Source of the DNA: Sepioteuthis lessoniana
Lineage: Eukaryota; Mollusca; Cephalopoda; Myopsida; Loliginidae
Direction of reading: 5' to 3'
NCBI GenBank assembly: GCA_963585895.1
Contig: CAUZXS010005846.1
Coordinates: forward strand, 1 to 64,000
DNA length: 64,000 bases
Shown here: positions 42,243-52,930 of the stretch, piece by piece
How the letters are laid out: each line of letters starts with the position of its first letter
Position numbering within the stretch: position 1 is the first letter of the stretch
Notes under the pieces: generated by a model
Database searches by the model: none
Told to the model about the DNA's origin: nothing
Seen by the model: the letters and a program-made list of their open reading frames with translations, nothing else
Translations under genes and position numbers: made by a program

Positions 42243-42587
42243 TTATTATAATTATGTTACTTCTTGCAAATTTTTCACATCAGCGTTAATTATTGGTCTT
42301 TCACTGGATTCCTAGTTACAGTGAGTCTCCTCAAGTCTCCAGGACTCTGCAAATATTCTTGCCAATCTCAGTAATTTCGTAATTTGGATGTTCTCTGCTC
42401 GTCCTCTGATATCAAACGTTTCCAGCCCTCTTATCAGGACTTTAGGGATCTTTCCGAGCGCACTAATTAAAGTTGATATCACCACTACTCTCATTTTTAA
42501 AAGAATTTTTAGTTCACAGGCAAGGTCTAAGTACTTCTACTCTGTTTTTGTTTTCTTTGATTTTCGTCTAAGTCCACGATTCGACAG

Positions 42588-42623
<36 letters not shown>

Positions 42624-43020
42624 GTCAACTATCCCTTGGTTTGTCTTCTGGCTGAAATCAAGTGATCTGTACATATTTCAAAATTTGTGCTTCCGTTCTT
42701 CTGGGCAGATTCTTATTTGTTCATAAACCACTTATTCATGTGGTCAAATTTTAGGTTCTTGCACAATTCTCAGTGGATCACCTTTCCCACCCAGTCTTGT
42801 CTTGTCTTATACTCACTTTGCGCTTATTTGCTGTATTTGCTTATTATGTGATTGATTGTTTCGTCTCTATCACTACATAATCAATACAAACTATTTTGTT
42901 GCGTCTTGTCTATTTTTGCTTTAACATAGTTGGTCCTATGCGTTGTTCTTTGCTGCTATTAGAAAATATACAGTTTCTCTCTTAAGGTTTCCTTCTTTCA
43001 GTCATTTCCAGGGTTCTCGT
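42243..43020 (-). mobile_element. LINE-Z 3' ~780 bp
   Basis: Complement of the tail (TATTATTATAATTATG) then terminal blocks TTCACATCAGCGTTAATTAT, CCTCAAGTCTCCAGGACTCT. The knuckle area is near 42840-42900 (INYVVIETKQSIT in broken frames). A (CT)n tract at 42593-42620 lies inside the element. Confidence 0.8.
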
Positions 43021-43021
43021 A

Positions 43022-43430
43022 CTATTACTATTATTATTATTATCTTTGAGAGTTTTTCACATCAGCGTTAGCAGATGGTCTTTCACAGAAGTTTGAGTGA
43101 CAGCAAGTCTCCTTAAGTCTCCTCAAGTCTCCAGGGCTCTTCTCGGTATTCTGGCCGATCTCAACAATGCTGTAGTTTGGATGTTCCCCATCCGTCCTGT
43201 AATTTTCAAGTCCTCCAATCGGTGTACAAATCCTTTTGTGACTGGACCAAGAGTATCAATTACAATTGGTACAATCATCACTTTCATGTTCCACAGTGTT
43301 TTTCAATTCCCTCGCAAGGTCGAGGTACTTATCCCTCTTTTCACTTTCTTTCAATTTCTGTTGGCCGTCGGAACAAAAAAGTCAACAATTCTGCGACTGA
43401 CCAATATTTTCTTTCCTCTTTTTTTAATAT
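43022..43430 (-). mobile_element. LINE-Z 3' ~410 bp, stacked behind the previous copy
   Basis: Starts with (TTA)n at 43022-43041, GAGAGTTTTTCACATCAGCG, TTGAGTGACAGCAAGTCTCC, GAGTATCAATTACAATTGGT, and the GGTCGAGGTACTTATCCC block. Confidence 0.8.
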
Positions 43431-44052
43431 AGAGTTGAGATAGATAGAAAAAACTAATTGAAGGATGAATTAATAAGTTTGACTTATATTTCTTTAAACG
43501 AATGACACTCTCAGAGTAGACAGTGTCTTTAACCACGTTCTTCGAAAAAAAATAATGAGTTCAATATTTTTGATAATTAATGTTTCATTGGAATTTTTTT
43601 AATGACTTAATAGAAATACGCTACTGATGAAGTTGTATGCGTATTAAAATAACGGATGCAATAAAAATTTTAAATAATATTGAACTCGATGCTTAATTAA
43701 CACGGTGATCCACAGAAAAGTAACAGGCAATTAATAATGTTCATCTCGTCGTTTAAGTAATTAATATTTTAGAAATGTGAATCGAGACTATTTAGTTCCA
43801 CCTATTAAAAAATCCACGGTTCTTAAAATTAGAAGATTTAAATCACTTAATAAATGAAATAGAGTCCAGTGGAAACTTATAAGGGATCTACGGTTAAGTT
43901 ATCAGTAATATTTTTGCGTGATTAAACATTATCCTTGTTTGTCGTTCCATAAGAAAAATTACCAATAACAAATGGAGGGGCAATTAAAACATGATGAAAT
44001 CTTGGTATATTTATAATGCTATGAATTGATCACTGGTTTATCAGATAGACAT
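43431..44052. other. AT-rich region, nothing recognised
   Basis: No supported feature. Confidence 0.4.
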
Positions 44053-44467
44053 ATATGATCAGCATAGATAGATAGATAGATACGAATTAAGATAGAAATG
44101 TAAATAGATACAAACGAAGACAAAAATATTCAAGGAAAAATGTGAGCAGACTGAGAAAGAAAAAATAAAGAAAGAAAGAAAGAAGCAAATTAATAATCGC
44201 AGATAGATAGATAGATAGATAGATAGATATGAAAAGGCTCAGACGGAGGGATCGATTTATACTAAGTGGCATAAACGTATGAGAGAATTATTTGCAGACA
44301 TATATAGATAGATAGATATGAACAGACTGAGATAGATAGATAGATAGATAGATAATGGATATCTATACAAGACATCCACACACGCATACACGCATAGATA
44401 GATAGATAAATAAAAGACAATGGATATATATATAAGACACCCACACACGCACACACACACACACATG

Positions 44468-44509
<42 letters not shown>

Positions 44510-44535
44510 TGAACCCTCCAAGATAGATACATGGA
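44053..44535. repeat. (GATA)n field with duplicated spacer blocks
   Basis: Several GATA arrays separated by unique-looking spacers. The spacers GACATCCACACACGCATACA (about 44371) and GACACCCACACACGCACACA (about 44436), each preceded by AATGGATAT, are copies, so a ~65-bp compound unit was duplicated. Confidence 0.85.
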
Positions 44536-45639
44536 TAAATTTATACGAAGACAAAATCCGATATGAATAGACAGATATATATTCGATTCTTGGCAACTTT
44601 TATCAACACAAAATACGAATAAATGCCCATTATCATGGTAGACTTGCTTCAAGATCATCTTCTTTTGAATGATTATGACCAGCTGATGTACACACACATT
44701 TGCCGTCAAGAATTTGGAGCTGGCCCAATATCCTGTATTGGATTTGATTTTCCATCCGCACTAACACATCGGTCTAAAAGTAACAGATGTTGAAGATGTG
44801 TGATTCGCAAAACGTCAAACATCACACCTATGCCATTCCATCTTCACCACCCGGCCAAGACACGAACCTTTTTCCGCATGCTAACTACAGCTCACTATAG
44901 CTTAGCTGGGGTTAACCAAATGAATGATGGAGAGGCAAAGGTGCGAATCGAAGATCTGTGCCAAGCCAATGTCGGTTCTCCATTATTGTTTCTTGTGTCG
45001 ACAAGGGTTACTCGGGGCATTTTCAAGGTGACAGTATTCCACGAATTACGTAAAGAGTTGATCCGTTTCTGAACTGTTCTGACCCAGTCGGTGACAGGCT
45101 GAAGCGGGAAGGTAAGAACCTTTTCCCGGAGTGTTTCTTACATGTCCGCTTTGGCGAAGCACTAAAACGCCAAGATAACATTGATGATGCGAGTGGAAGA
45201 TGCGAGGTCAGAAATAGAGTGAGGAGCTGATTCCATTGCTTCACACTGAAAGAAACAGGGAGAAACAGGTGAAATAGATAGGGTTCTGATTTTACCTTGA
45301 AATCTCACATTTGATAAGAGCGAAATTCCATTGATGTGCTACAGGATCCATCGACCAAGATATTCCTTACACAAAAGAAAGGATATCATTTACGAAATTA
45401 TGCCAGCCTTCTTGCACAATGACGATGCTTTAATCTAACTCGGTTTAATCTTGTTCCAATGTAGATCGTGGAAATTCACTTTGTGTGACGCTTATCGTCG
45501 GAGTAAATAAACTAAGTGACTTGAGTTCAAATTCTTGATGAGATTGTTTGTGTTTCACTTCGTGCAAATATTTTTGAGAAAGTTATACATCTATCTTTTT
45601 TTTTATTAGATAGATATAGATAAATAATAATTTTGGTTT
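44536..45639. other. unrecognised, slightly GC-richer
   Basis: A 90-codon frame at 44800-45072 and a 73-codon minus frame at 45023-45244 overlap each other and match nothing I know. The block CCTTTTCCCGGAGTGTTTCTTACA-like (45118-45140) has a weak echo at 56993-57010, so it may be an old repeat. Confidence 0.3.
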
Positions 45640-46115
45640 GATTTGGTTGAATATCAACTTTTATGGGCCATTTAATTCCAAATTGAAAAAGAAGCTTTCT
45701 GGTCACCCTCGACTACGGTCAACAACTTTACAACAAATGCCAAATTTATTCTATACATATAAACAGTTCAATTTTTTTTAAATGCAGTTTAGCATAAAAT
45801 AGGTTTAGTTGAAACAAAATTAAATGTTAAATTAATTCTATTTCAAAAGATTCAATCTAACACAAAGACAGTTAGAATGTCAAACAGCTCTATTTGATCG
45901 ATAGATAGGACCCTATCAGGTACTACCACTCCGAGCCAGAGTGGACCTGGGAGCAATGGCAAAAAAGGACTACTCCGCCTTCGCCAAATCTACAAGGTTG
46001 GACACTCGTCATAAGATGGTTTAATGGCATATCAAAGATATTCGTTGGGAGAATGGCTTACCCATCTGCAGAGATGCACTCACAATATTCTACAGCCTCG
46101 ACAGACTTGAGGAAC
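45640..46115 (-). mobile_element. Rep-T with an embedded SINE-3 end
   Basis: Tail 1 complement (GAATATCAACTTTTATGGGC), then the SINE-3 terminal block GGTCACCCTCGACTACGGTC at 45702-45721, then Rep-T units and body (AGGTACTACCACTCCGAGCC, GAGTGGACCTGGGAGCAATG) to CTCGACAGACTTGAGG. A stray tail-1 string sits at 46018-46036. Confidence 0.7.
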
Positions 46116-46709
46116 CTGTGTACATTTTATTATATGGCTACAGCTGAAAAATATATGAGCTATGATTCTGACATTTTTCGATTCACAAAATATTTAACCA
46201 AAGTACTAATTTTAAGTTGATTGGATTCCGACTTTAGAATTCCTTCATAAAATGTGTGCAACACTGACAGACATTTATGATTAACTCTTTTCCATGTGGA
46301 GAAAATTTTCCATGGAAATATTTGTGTATGTCTGTGTCTGTAGAGGGTTTTGTGCGAATGGCTTTGTGCGTCTCACCTTACGTAGTTCCAATTTACTTGC
46401 CTGCTTTTAGAAGAATTATTTCATTTCAGGAAAATAAAAATTAAATTGATTTTTAAAAAAATGCATATTTTTCCTGGAAAAACGTCTTTAAACTTTACAC
46501 TACAGATTTTTTTTTAATTTGAAGATCCTAATTATGAAAAGAAATTTCTATGGGTAATTCACATTTAAAGAAGACACATTTTTGTTAGCGGAAAACAGAA
46601 ACAGCAAAAGAAACTGCTGAAACTTGAAGCCTTCATTGTAAGTAGTGATCGTTGACAAAAAAAGAACAGTTTATCGGCATCTAATGAATGGAGTTCTTTA
46701 TGTTATGTT

Positions 46710-46717
<8 letters not shown>
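46116..46717. other. AT-rich stretch, nothing recognised
   Basis: No supported feature. Confidence 0.4.
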
Positions 46718-46781
<64 letters not shown>

Positions 46782-46858
46782 TGTGTCTGTGTCTGTATGT
46801 CTGTCTCTGTCTCTGTGTGTGTATGTGTGTGTTTGTATATATATATATATATATATAT
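46718..46858. repeat. (TA)n(GT)n(TA)n compound microsatellite
   Basis: TA 46718-46744, GT with CTGT variants to 46836, TA to 46858. A further TA tract is at 47131-47185; 46859-47130 is unrecognised. Confidence 0.95.
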
Positions 46859-47127
46859 CACCGGTACTTGACATAAATATTTGACAAATACAAACATCAA
46901 TATAAACAAACTGGACTGTTGTTGATGATTTGAAAAACAACTCCTTGAAATTAACACTGTTCTAAATCCACATTAACAAACGAACGCAACGGCAAAGTCA
47001 CAGCTAACTTGAAATGCACTCCTAATACAACTAATGAAAGACATTGATGCATATGCCCTCATCCCAAGAAAACAGATATATGTATAAAAAATAACCAAAG
47101 ATACTTTGGTCAACCAACAGTACATTT

Positions 47128-47130
<3 letters not shown>

Positions 47131-47185
<55 letters not shown>
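47131..47185. repeat. (TA)n microsatellite
   Basis: About 55 bp of TA directly before a SINE-3. Confidence 0.95.
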
Positions 47186-47188
<3 letters not shown>

Positions 47189-47352
47189 GTTGCTGATTAG
47201 TCGAGGGCTTCCTTGCTTAATACTCAGCATTATAAGATATGTATCGAGGGTAAAATGAAGCAATCCATGGAAAGGAGTAGAACCCTCCCTTACACCTCAG
47301 TGTAGTAGCTATTGAAAAGGGAGCCTTCAGGTCACTAGATCGTCAACTTATA
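47186..47352 (+). mobile_element. SINE-3, 3' two thirds
   Basis: TACTCAGCATTATAAGATAT, GGAAAGGAGTAGAACCCTCC, CACCTCAGTGTAGTAGCTAT, GGTCACTAGATCGTCAACTT. Confidence 0.75.
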
Positions 47353-48704
47353 TATATACACAGACATACACACACACAGTTAGTAATTCGTCAGTTGAAA
47401 TGATCCTTTTCTTCTTTTTCAATGAACATTACTTTTAAGACTAAGATTTTGCCTGTTACAAAATGATTCTTGTTATCTCGTTCTTTATAGAGACACGAAC
47501 CTGATGTCTTCTTGAAACCATCATTATAAAAAAAAGTATCACTCTTGAAAGAATACATCCAGATCGTCAAACGAATTAAGTTCATTTTATGTATCTAAAT
47601 ATTTTTACATACTACTTGTTTTTGTTTTGTTTTGTTTGTTTGGGGGGATGGGGGGGTTCCTCGCATTATCTCATGTTAGCAAGTTACGCGATCAAAACAT
47701 TTCTATCAAGTTCTTGTCAGTGGGTCTTCATATGTAATATTACGGACGGGCGCTGTCGTCAATCAGTGAAGGTGTAACGAGACTAGCGCGTGCGGGCAGA
47801 ATGACCTGCAAAGTTAGATGTGATTTTAAAATAATCACAGATGTATCATCAAGTGTTTCACTAGTGACATCGAACATTCAAGGATCTTCAATTTGTTCTC
47901 CAAAATCTCTATATAAGAAAACAAGTAATGAGATTTTGGCAGTGTTGAAAGCAGTTGTCGAAACGATGGTGTTAATGGTTCCGGAGGCCCCGACCCGTCA
48001 TACCCCATTTTGCTACGAACTATCTGCTGTGACAGGCGTGTGTCAAACTGCCAGCTCTCAGCCACACCCCGTCACCACCGAGAGGAAGGGGGAAGAACGA
48101 ACTTCTTTCTTTACAGCACAAAACGTTGGTCGCATGGCATACATACAGCTAAGATTCTGCCACAGCATATTTTTCTTTCTTTGGATAATTAAGATGCCTT
48201 CAGAACTGTTTTATTATTCTACCTCTGTTTTCAAAATTTTTATACAGAATTTCAATGGTCTCAGAACGTATATTGATTTAAAGTAGCGTTTTTTATACAC
48301 ATTTTACTTCATTTTACATATTTCCATTTTGCGAGATGCATGTTCACACTTTACAGCGAGGAATGCATTTGCTCGTAGAAGGAAAATATTACAATTGTTC
48401 AGTTTTTGAAAATAATTAATAATTTATAATTGTTAAAATCTAATTGAAATCATATAGTTTCAAACGCCAATTTCTCTTTAAGAAGCTTTGCCTTGTCTTC
48501 CATACAAATCACACTCCAATAGAGCTTCCAAATTAGAGCATCACGACCGGTTACATTTTAGTGTCGTAATAGTTTGAACATCTCAACTTCAATGATACCT
48601 AAAATGAAATGAAATTATGTTATTAAATATTTTTAAAAAGATTTTTTGATATTATAAATGAAGCATTAAAATAAAAGCAATTCTATTCATTCAATTTTCT
48701 AAAA
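47353..48704. other. unrecognised; contains the longest open frame (47801-48286)
   Basis: 47801-48286 is an ATG-to-TAG frame of 161 codons on the plus strand. Its translation shows no domain I recognise and becomes phenylalanine-rich near the end. There is no visible splice or promoter context, and an overlapping minus frame (47835-48065) exists. Chance or an old repeat is more likely than a gene. G/T-rich DNA at 47620-47660. Confidence 0.2.
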
Positions 48705-48945
48705 AGAGAAACGTCGTAATGGCTATGTGCTGGACTGCAGCCTTGAAATAAGCGAGTACGATCTCCAATCACACTCTTAAGTTCACTTTCGGACAAACTT
48801 CCTTGGGAAAGGAATGAACCCTATTATCCCCGCTGCTATGGGCTAAATGGTGTCGCCACTGTTCTTCTACTAGGATAGCTCTGACATTTAATAACAGATG
48901 AAGGTCGGCATGCCATTAGAGAAAGAAACCAAACCTATTTTATGC
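48705..48945 (+). mobile_element. SINE-1, diverged
   Basis: GTCGTAATGGCTATGTGCTG, AAATAAGCGAGTACGATCTC, CCTTGGGAAAGGAATGAACC, tail 1 AGATGAAGGTCGGCATGCCA. Confidence 0.75.
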
Positions 48946-49009
48946 AAGTAGATTTGTTCTTTTCTGTATACATCTATATCTCACTTAACGAACCTAGCAT
49001 TTAAAAACT

Positions 49010-49650
49010 GGGGGAGTCTTTGTGATGTAGTTGCTAAAGTGTAACACTAGAACACTGTAGTAAGCGTGTTCAAACTTCATCCGCGCTTATACGTTCATTT
49101 ATCAGACTAATACCCTTGGAAAAGTTATTATCCTCCAGGTCGTGTCGATACTGCAGTATGGATGCACCACTTGGACGCTAACAAAACGGCAAGAGAAGAA
49201 GCTCGACAGCAATTACACAAGAATGTTGTGAGCAATATTGAATAAGTCCTAGAGGCAACACCCCACAAAGCATCAACTATACGGCCACCTGCCTCCCATC
49301 ACGAAAACTATCCAAGTTAGACGAACCAGACACGCAGGACGCTGGAGAAGCAGAGACGAGCTCATAAGTGATGTACTCCTATTGAGCCCCGCATATGGCC
49401 GAGCTAAAGCAGGACGACCATTTCGAAAATCCATGCAGCAGCTATGTGAGGATACGGGATGTAGCCCTGAAGACCAGCCTGAGGCGATGAACGATAGGGA
49501 AAAGTGGCGAGAGAGGGTCAGGGATATCCGTGCTTGCGGCACGACAGGATGATGATGACGATGAGGATGGTTAAATATTACCACCCTTAATTTTCTACAA
49601 GGACGGCTTTAGGATTAAATACCCCAATATGCCATTGAACAAAAAAAAAC
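49010..49650 (+). mobile_element. SINE-1, split by LINE-R
   Basis: Head and centre at 49010-49137 (GAGTCTTTGTGATGTAGTTG, GACTAATACCCTTGGAAAAG, TTATCCTCCAG); the remainder at 49572-49650 (TTAAATATTACCACCC, GGATTAAATACCCCAATATG). Only a few SINE bases are missing at the junction and no clear target duplication is seen. Confidence 0.75.
49138..49571 (+). mobile_element. LINE-R 3' end inserted in SINE-1
   Basis: GTCGTGTCGATACTGCAGTA start (VVSILQYG), AATTACACAAGAATGTTGTG, CACGCAGGACGCTGGAGAAG, GTGGCGAGAGAGGGTCAGGG, then GATGATGATGACGATGAGGA as tail. Very close to 15972-16378, with a stop and a 3-nt-class deletion. Confidence 0.85.
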
Positions 49651-51593
49651 TTAATTAAGAATTAGTTCTTATAAGCGACGTATTCCTGCAGATATAAAGT
49701 GTTAATAACAGTTTGTAAATATTTGCCTCCAAAATATATTCATAAATAAATCTGAATAATTGCTGGACATTCTCTGGAAATTGTTTTGCACACTGTACTC
49801 ATATTCGAGGATGTGTTCATGATAAGCACATTTCAACATTATTTCCAGTAAAGACTTTAAGATTTTATTAGAAAATCCTATTCTAATCTTTTAGTTTGAG
49901 AGATAGCCACAAATTATAAGACGACAGTAAAGTGAAGTAATTATGTAAAAGTTGACAATTTCAAATCAATTCTCCTTGCGATAGATTAAATTAAAAAAGA
50001 GAGAAAGAAGAAGAAAAACAACAACAAATGAACGTGTAAATAAAACAATGTAAACATTCTTAGTTTGTTATCTTGTTCAAATGGTTGAATATTACAAGCT
50101 TAATAAAAGCTGTCTGCAAATAAACAAATATTTTGTTAGAGAAAGCGCACGAATTGAAGACGTGGAGGCAAAAGTAAGAAAGGCTCATGATAAATACAAA
50201 GAAATAAAATCAAGATAAAATCGAAATTAATTATATATTCAAAAGAAGAAAAAAAAGGAAAGGACTGACAAGCCGTCTTTGTCGTTATTCCTCATTCGAG
50301 AATATTTATGCTAAAAGCAACACTTATAAAGACTTTCCTTTACGTCTATGAAGAAAAACATTAAATCCAAAACGAGGCAAAAGATCTTATGGAAATAATT
50401 GATGATCATAATTGCATATCTATGACTTGTGTGATGCCAAAATATTTCTTCTCTGAGTCCATTTCCACAATGCTTTCTTTTATACAGATATTCCCCCCCC
50501 CCACCGACTTTTTTTTTACAAGAAATTGTATCCATTTCAGACCACTTACAACGTATTGTTCCTTTTAATCTGTATGGATATTACTTTTACCATTTCACTT
50601 TTGCTTGTTTTCTATGAGATTTCTTTTTTTTTTACCATTTCACACAAACCCATTTATATCTCTATATATTTACGTCTACGTTTATGTAGCTTTTTTCTAG
50701 TTTTTTTTTTTTCCAATTGTCGCTTCTGTTACTTGCTGAGTCAGTCAGTCCTCATCAATGTTTGCTTTTTGATTCTCGCTTCACCTTCCATTATCCATAT
50801 CTGTCATTTCCATATTCAAACGAATCTAGTACCAATACTTTCATTCGTAAAATTTTCGATGTCCCCTTTTCTTAATATTTATTTTAACATTTACTCTTTG
50901 GGAATCCTGTCTTACTTTCCTCTTCCTCCTTCTCTGTGACTGTCACTCTATTTCTCTGTCTCCCTTTCTCTTTTTCTCACTCTCTCTCACTCTCTCTTTC
51001 TCTTTCTCTCACCGAGCGTTTTAACATGCATTTCTCCCTCATTATCCCCTCCTTAATACACTTGTATCCTCCCTTAACTCTCTTTATTTTCATCTGAGAT
51101 AACCCGCCTAAATCTCTTGTGATTTTTCTACTCACAGTCTACCTATTCCTCTTTATTTGCAAATAATATCTGTTCCAAGCAGAAATCCATTTCCTTCCAA
51201 TTTTCTTTCTTTTTCTCTTTGTCATTTGCCATCCGACCCCCTCTCCATATGCACACTTTAGTCTGACCGCCGGCAATATTCGTAATCTCGTACACCCACC
51301 TATTCCCCACTTCACTGTTTCTCTCTCTTTATTGCAACGCTGAAGGGTAATATGGGATATATCCTGGTTCACCTCCCTCCACCACTCAGATGAGCTCAAC
51401 AGTCTGTTTCGTCGATCCAAGATCACGTGACCATACTCGGTTGCCTGCTCTTATGACATATTTTTTCTCTCTCTAACACGACTCTCCTACGGCCGAATGT
51501 CCAAGTGTTGAGTCACCATTCGCTGACCCAAATTTTTCGAATATGTTTGCCAAGGAAAAGAGGGAACTTGTTAACTTCCAATATTTTTGGTTG

Positions 51594-51597
<4 letters not shown>
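49651..51597. other. unannotated; AT-rich then pyrimidine-rich
   Basis: C-run at 50492-50502. 50520-51060 is strongly pyrimidine-biased and gives a spurious hydrophobic 137-codon frame at 50526-50939. 51139-51426 minus frame unsupported. No known repeat. Confidence 0.45.
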
Positions 51598-51652
<55 letters not shown>

Positions 51653-51684
51653 CGAGTGCGTGCCAGAAAGGAAGTTTTTAAACC

Positions 51685-51720
<36 letters not shown>
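51598..51720. repeat. (TA)n(TG)n ... (TA)n microsatellites
   Basis: TA 51598-51629, TG to about 51650, and a second TA tract at 51693-51719. Confidence 0.95.
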
Positions 51721-51723
<3 letters not shown>

Positions 51724-51736
51724 GTGTGTGTGTTTT

Positions 51737-51976
51737 GGGTTTGGCTTGCTTCCTTTGTTTAATGGCATATCAATCTTTGCAGGTAATTTAATGCCAAAGC
51801 TATTCTCCTAGAAGAACAGTAGTGGTACTATTTAACCCATAGCTAGGAGGATAAGGGGGTTCATACCTTTCCCAAGGGTATTTGTCAGAAAGTGAACGTA
51901 ACAGCGCGACTGGAGTACAAACTTGCTTACTACGATTCCGCAGTCCATCGATTTAACCACTACACCAGGAGGACAC
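51737..51976 (-). mobile_element. SINE-1, full length, young
   Basis: TTTAATGGCATATCAATCTT (tail 1), AGAAAGTGAACGTAACAGCG, GACTGGAGTACAAACTTGCT (B box), ACCACTACACCAGGAGGACA (A box side), in complement. Confidence 0.9.
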
Positions 51977-52028
51977 CCCTGTACGCGTCTCTCTCTCTCT
52001 CTCTTTATATATATATATATATATATAT

Positions 52029-52218
52029 GGACAGCTACTATATATATATATACTTTATTAAAGCAAACAATTATTGTTATTACAAATTTCATATGAGGAA
52101 GCAATCTTTAGGTATATATATATATATATATATATCCAGGGAAAGGAGTAGTGCCCTCCCCTACACCTCGGTGTAGTAGCTATTGAAAAAGGAGCCTTCT
52201 GGTCGCCCTCAACTACGG

Positions 52219-52253
<35 letters not shown>

Positions 52254-52330
52254 CTTCCTAACATGAAATTTGAAATAAAAATAATTGTTTGCTTTAATAT
52301 AGTATATATATATATATATAGTAGCTGTCC
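52029..52330. repeat. inverted repeat of ~80-bp arms around a SINE-3 fragment
   Basis: Left arm 52029-52105 starts GGACAGCTACTATATATATA and ends GGAAGCAAT. Right arm 52250-52330 starts ATTGCTTCC and ends TATAGTAGCTGTCC. Aligned as reverse complements they agree at roughly nine positions in ten, including AAAGCAAACAATTATT and CAAATTTCAT. The 144-bp centre has (TA)n tracts on both sides of a SINE-3 piece. Confidence 0.85.
52133..52222 (+). mobile_element. SINE-3 fragment within the inverted repeat
   Basis: CAGGGAAAGGAGTAGTGCCC, CACCTCGGTGTAGTAGCTAT, GGTCGCCCTCAACTACGGTC. Confidence 0.8.
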
Positions 52331-52930
52331 ATTTTATCTGACTATGACGCCCTTCTGATTTTTTCCTCTAGTTTTGTGAATTTTTTGTGAGGCATTGACA
52401 ATTGTCTAAACAGATGTTGTTCCGCACCAGGTTTAATTTTGATGAATTCCTTATGCCTAAGTTTTTTTCTAATTAATTTATATGACCCGTCTCAAATTTA
52501 TATAACTTTTCTCAAATTTCCTGAGACACAATTATTTTATGTAATCTTATGACCTCAGGTCTGTTTAAGTAGCCAGCCCATCTTAGATTACATTGACCGA
52601 ATATATCGTATCGAGAGTTTAGAGTTCTCCGAATTCAGTTAATTTGGGATATGCTGCCATGACTCGACATTTAGCATTTTATTCAATGGCGTAACATATA
52701 GACATGAAATCTTTGATAAGTTGCTTTGTATGCCGCCCAAGTTTCTGCACCGTGATGGATAATTGAGAGAACTGAAAAACTGCATATAAAGTTTTTATGG
52801 AAATATTTTTTTAGCCTGGCTCGCTCCATCAGCCAGCCTTGGATGCCTGTGACATTAGTGTGTGTAGTCTAGCATCTAGTCTCTTGTTTTTGCTGACTGT
52901 AGAATGTACCAATTTGAAATTGTTTTACAG
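52331..52930 (-). mobile_element. third LINE type, C-terminal remnant
   Basis: In broken minus-strand frames I read LDARLHTLMSQASKAG, KTLYAVFQFSQLSITVQKLG and SKMGWLLKQT, the order (RISKAG..., K..VY..VVLS.L.H.AETW, ...RWAGHL.R) of the C-terminal region of several LINE clades. Wording differs from LINE-R and LINE-Z. Heavily decayed, so the call is tentative. Confidence 0.4.

Noticed and set aside
44257..44709. 150-codon frame
   Set aside because: Mostly GATA/CA repeat translated as YLSI/VCVC; not a gene.
46645..46957. Several overlapping frames
   Set aside because: TA/GT microsatellite read as YIYI/VCVC or HTHT.
47801..48286. Calling a novel host gene
   Set aside because: No homology, splice or promoter evidence; an overlapping antisense frame of similar quality exists.
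50526..50939. 137-codon hydrophobic frame
   Set aside because: Pyrimidine-rich DNA gives F/L/S/I codons; no membrane-protein family is recognisable.
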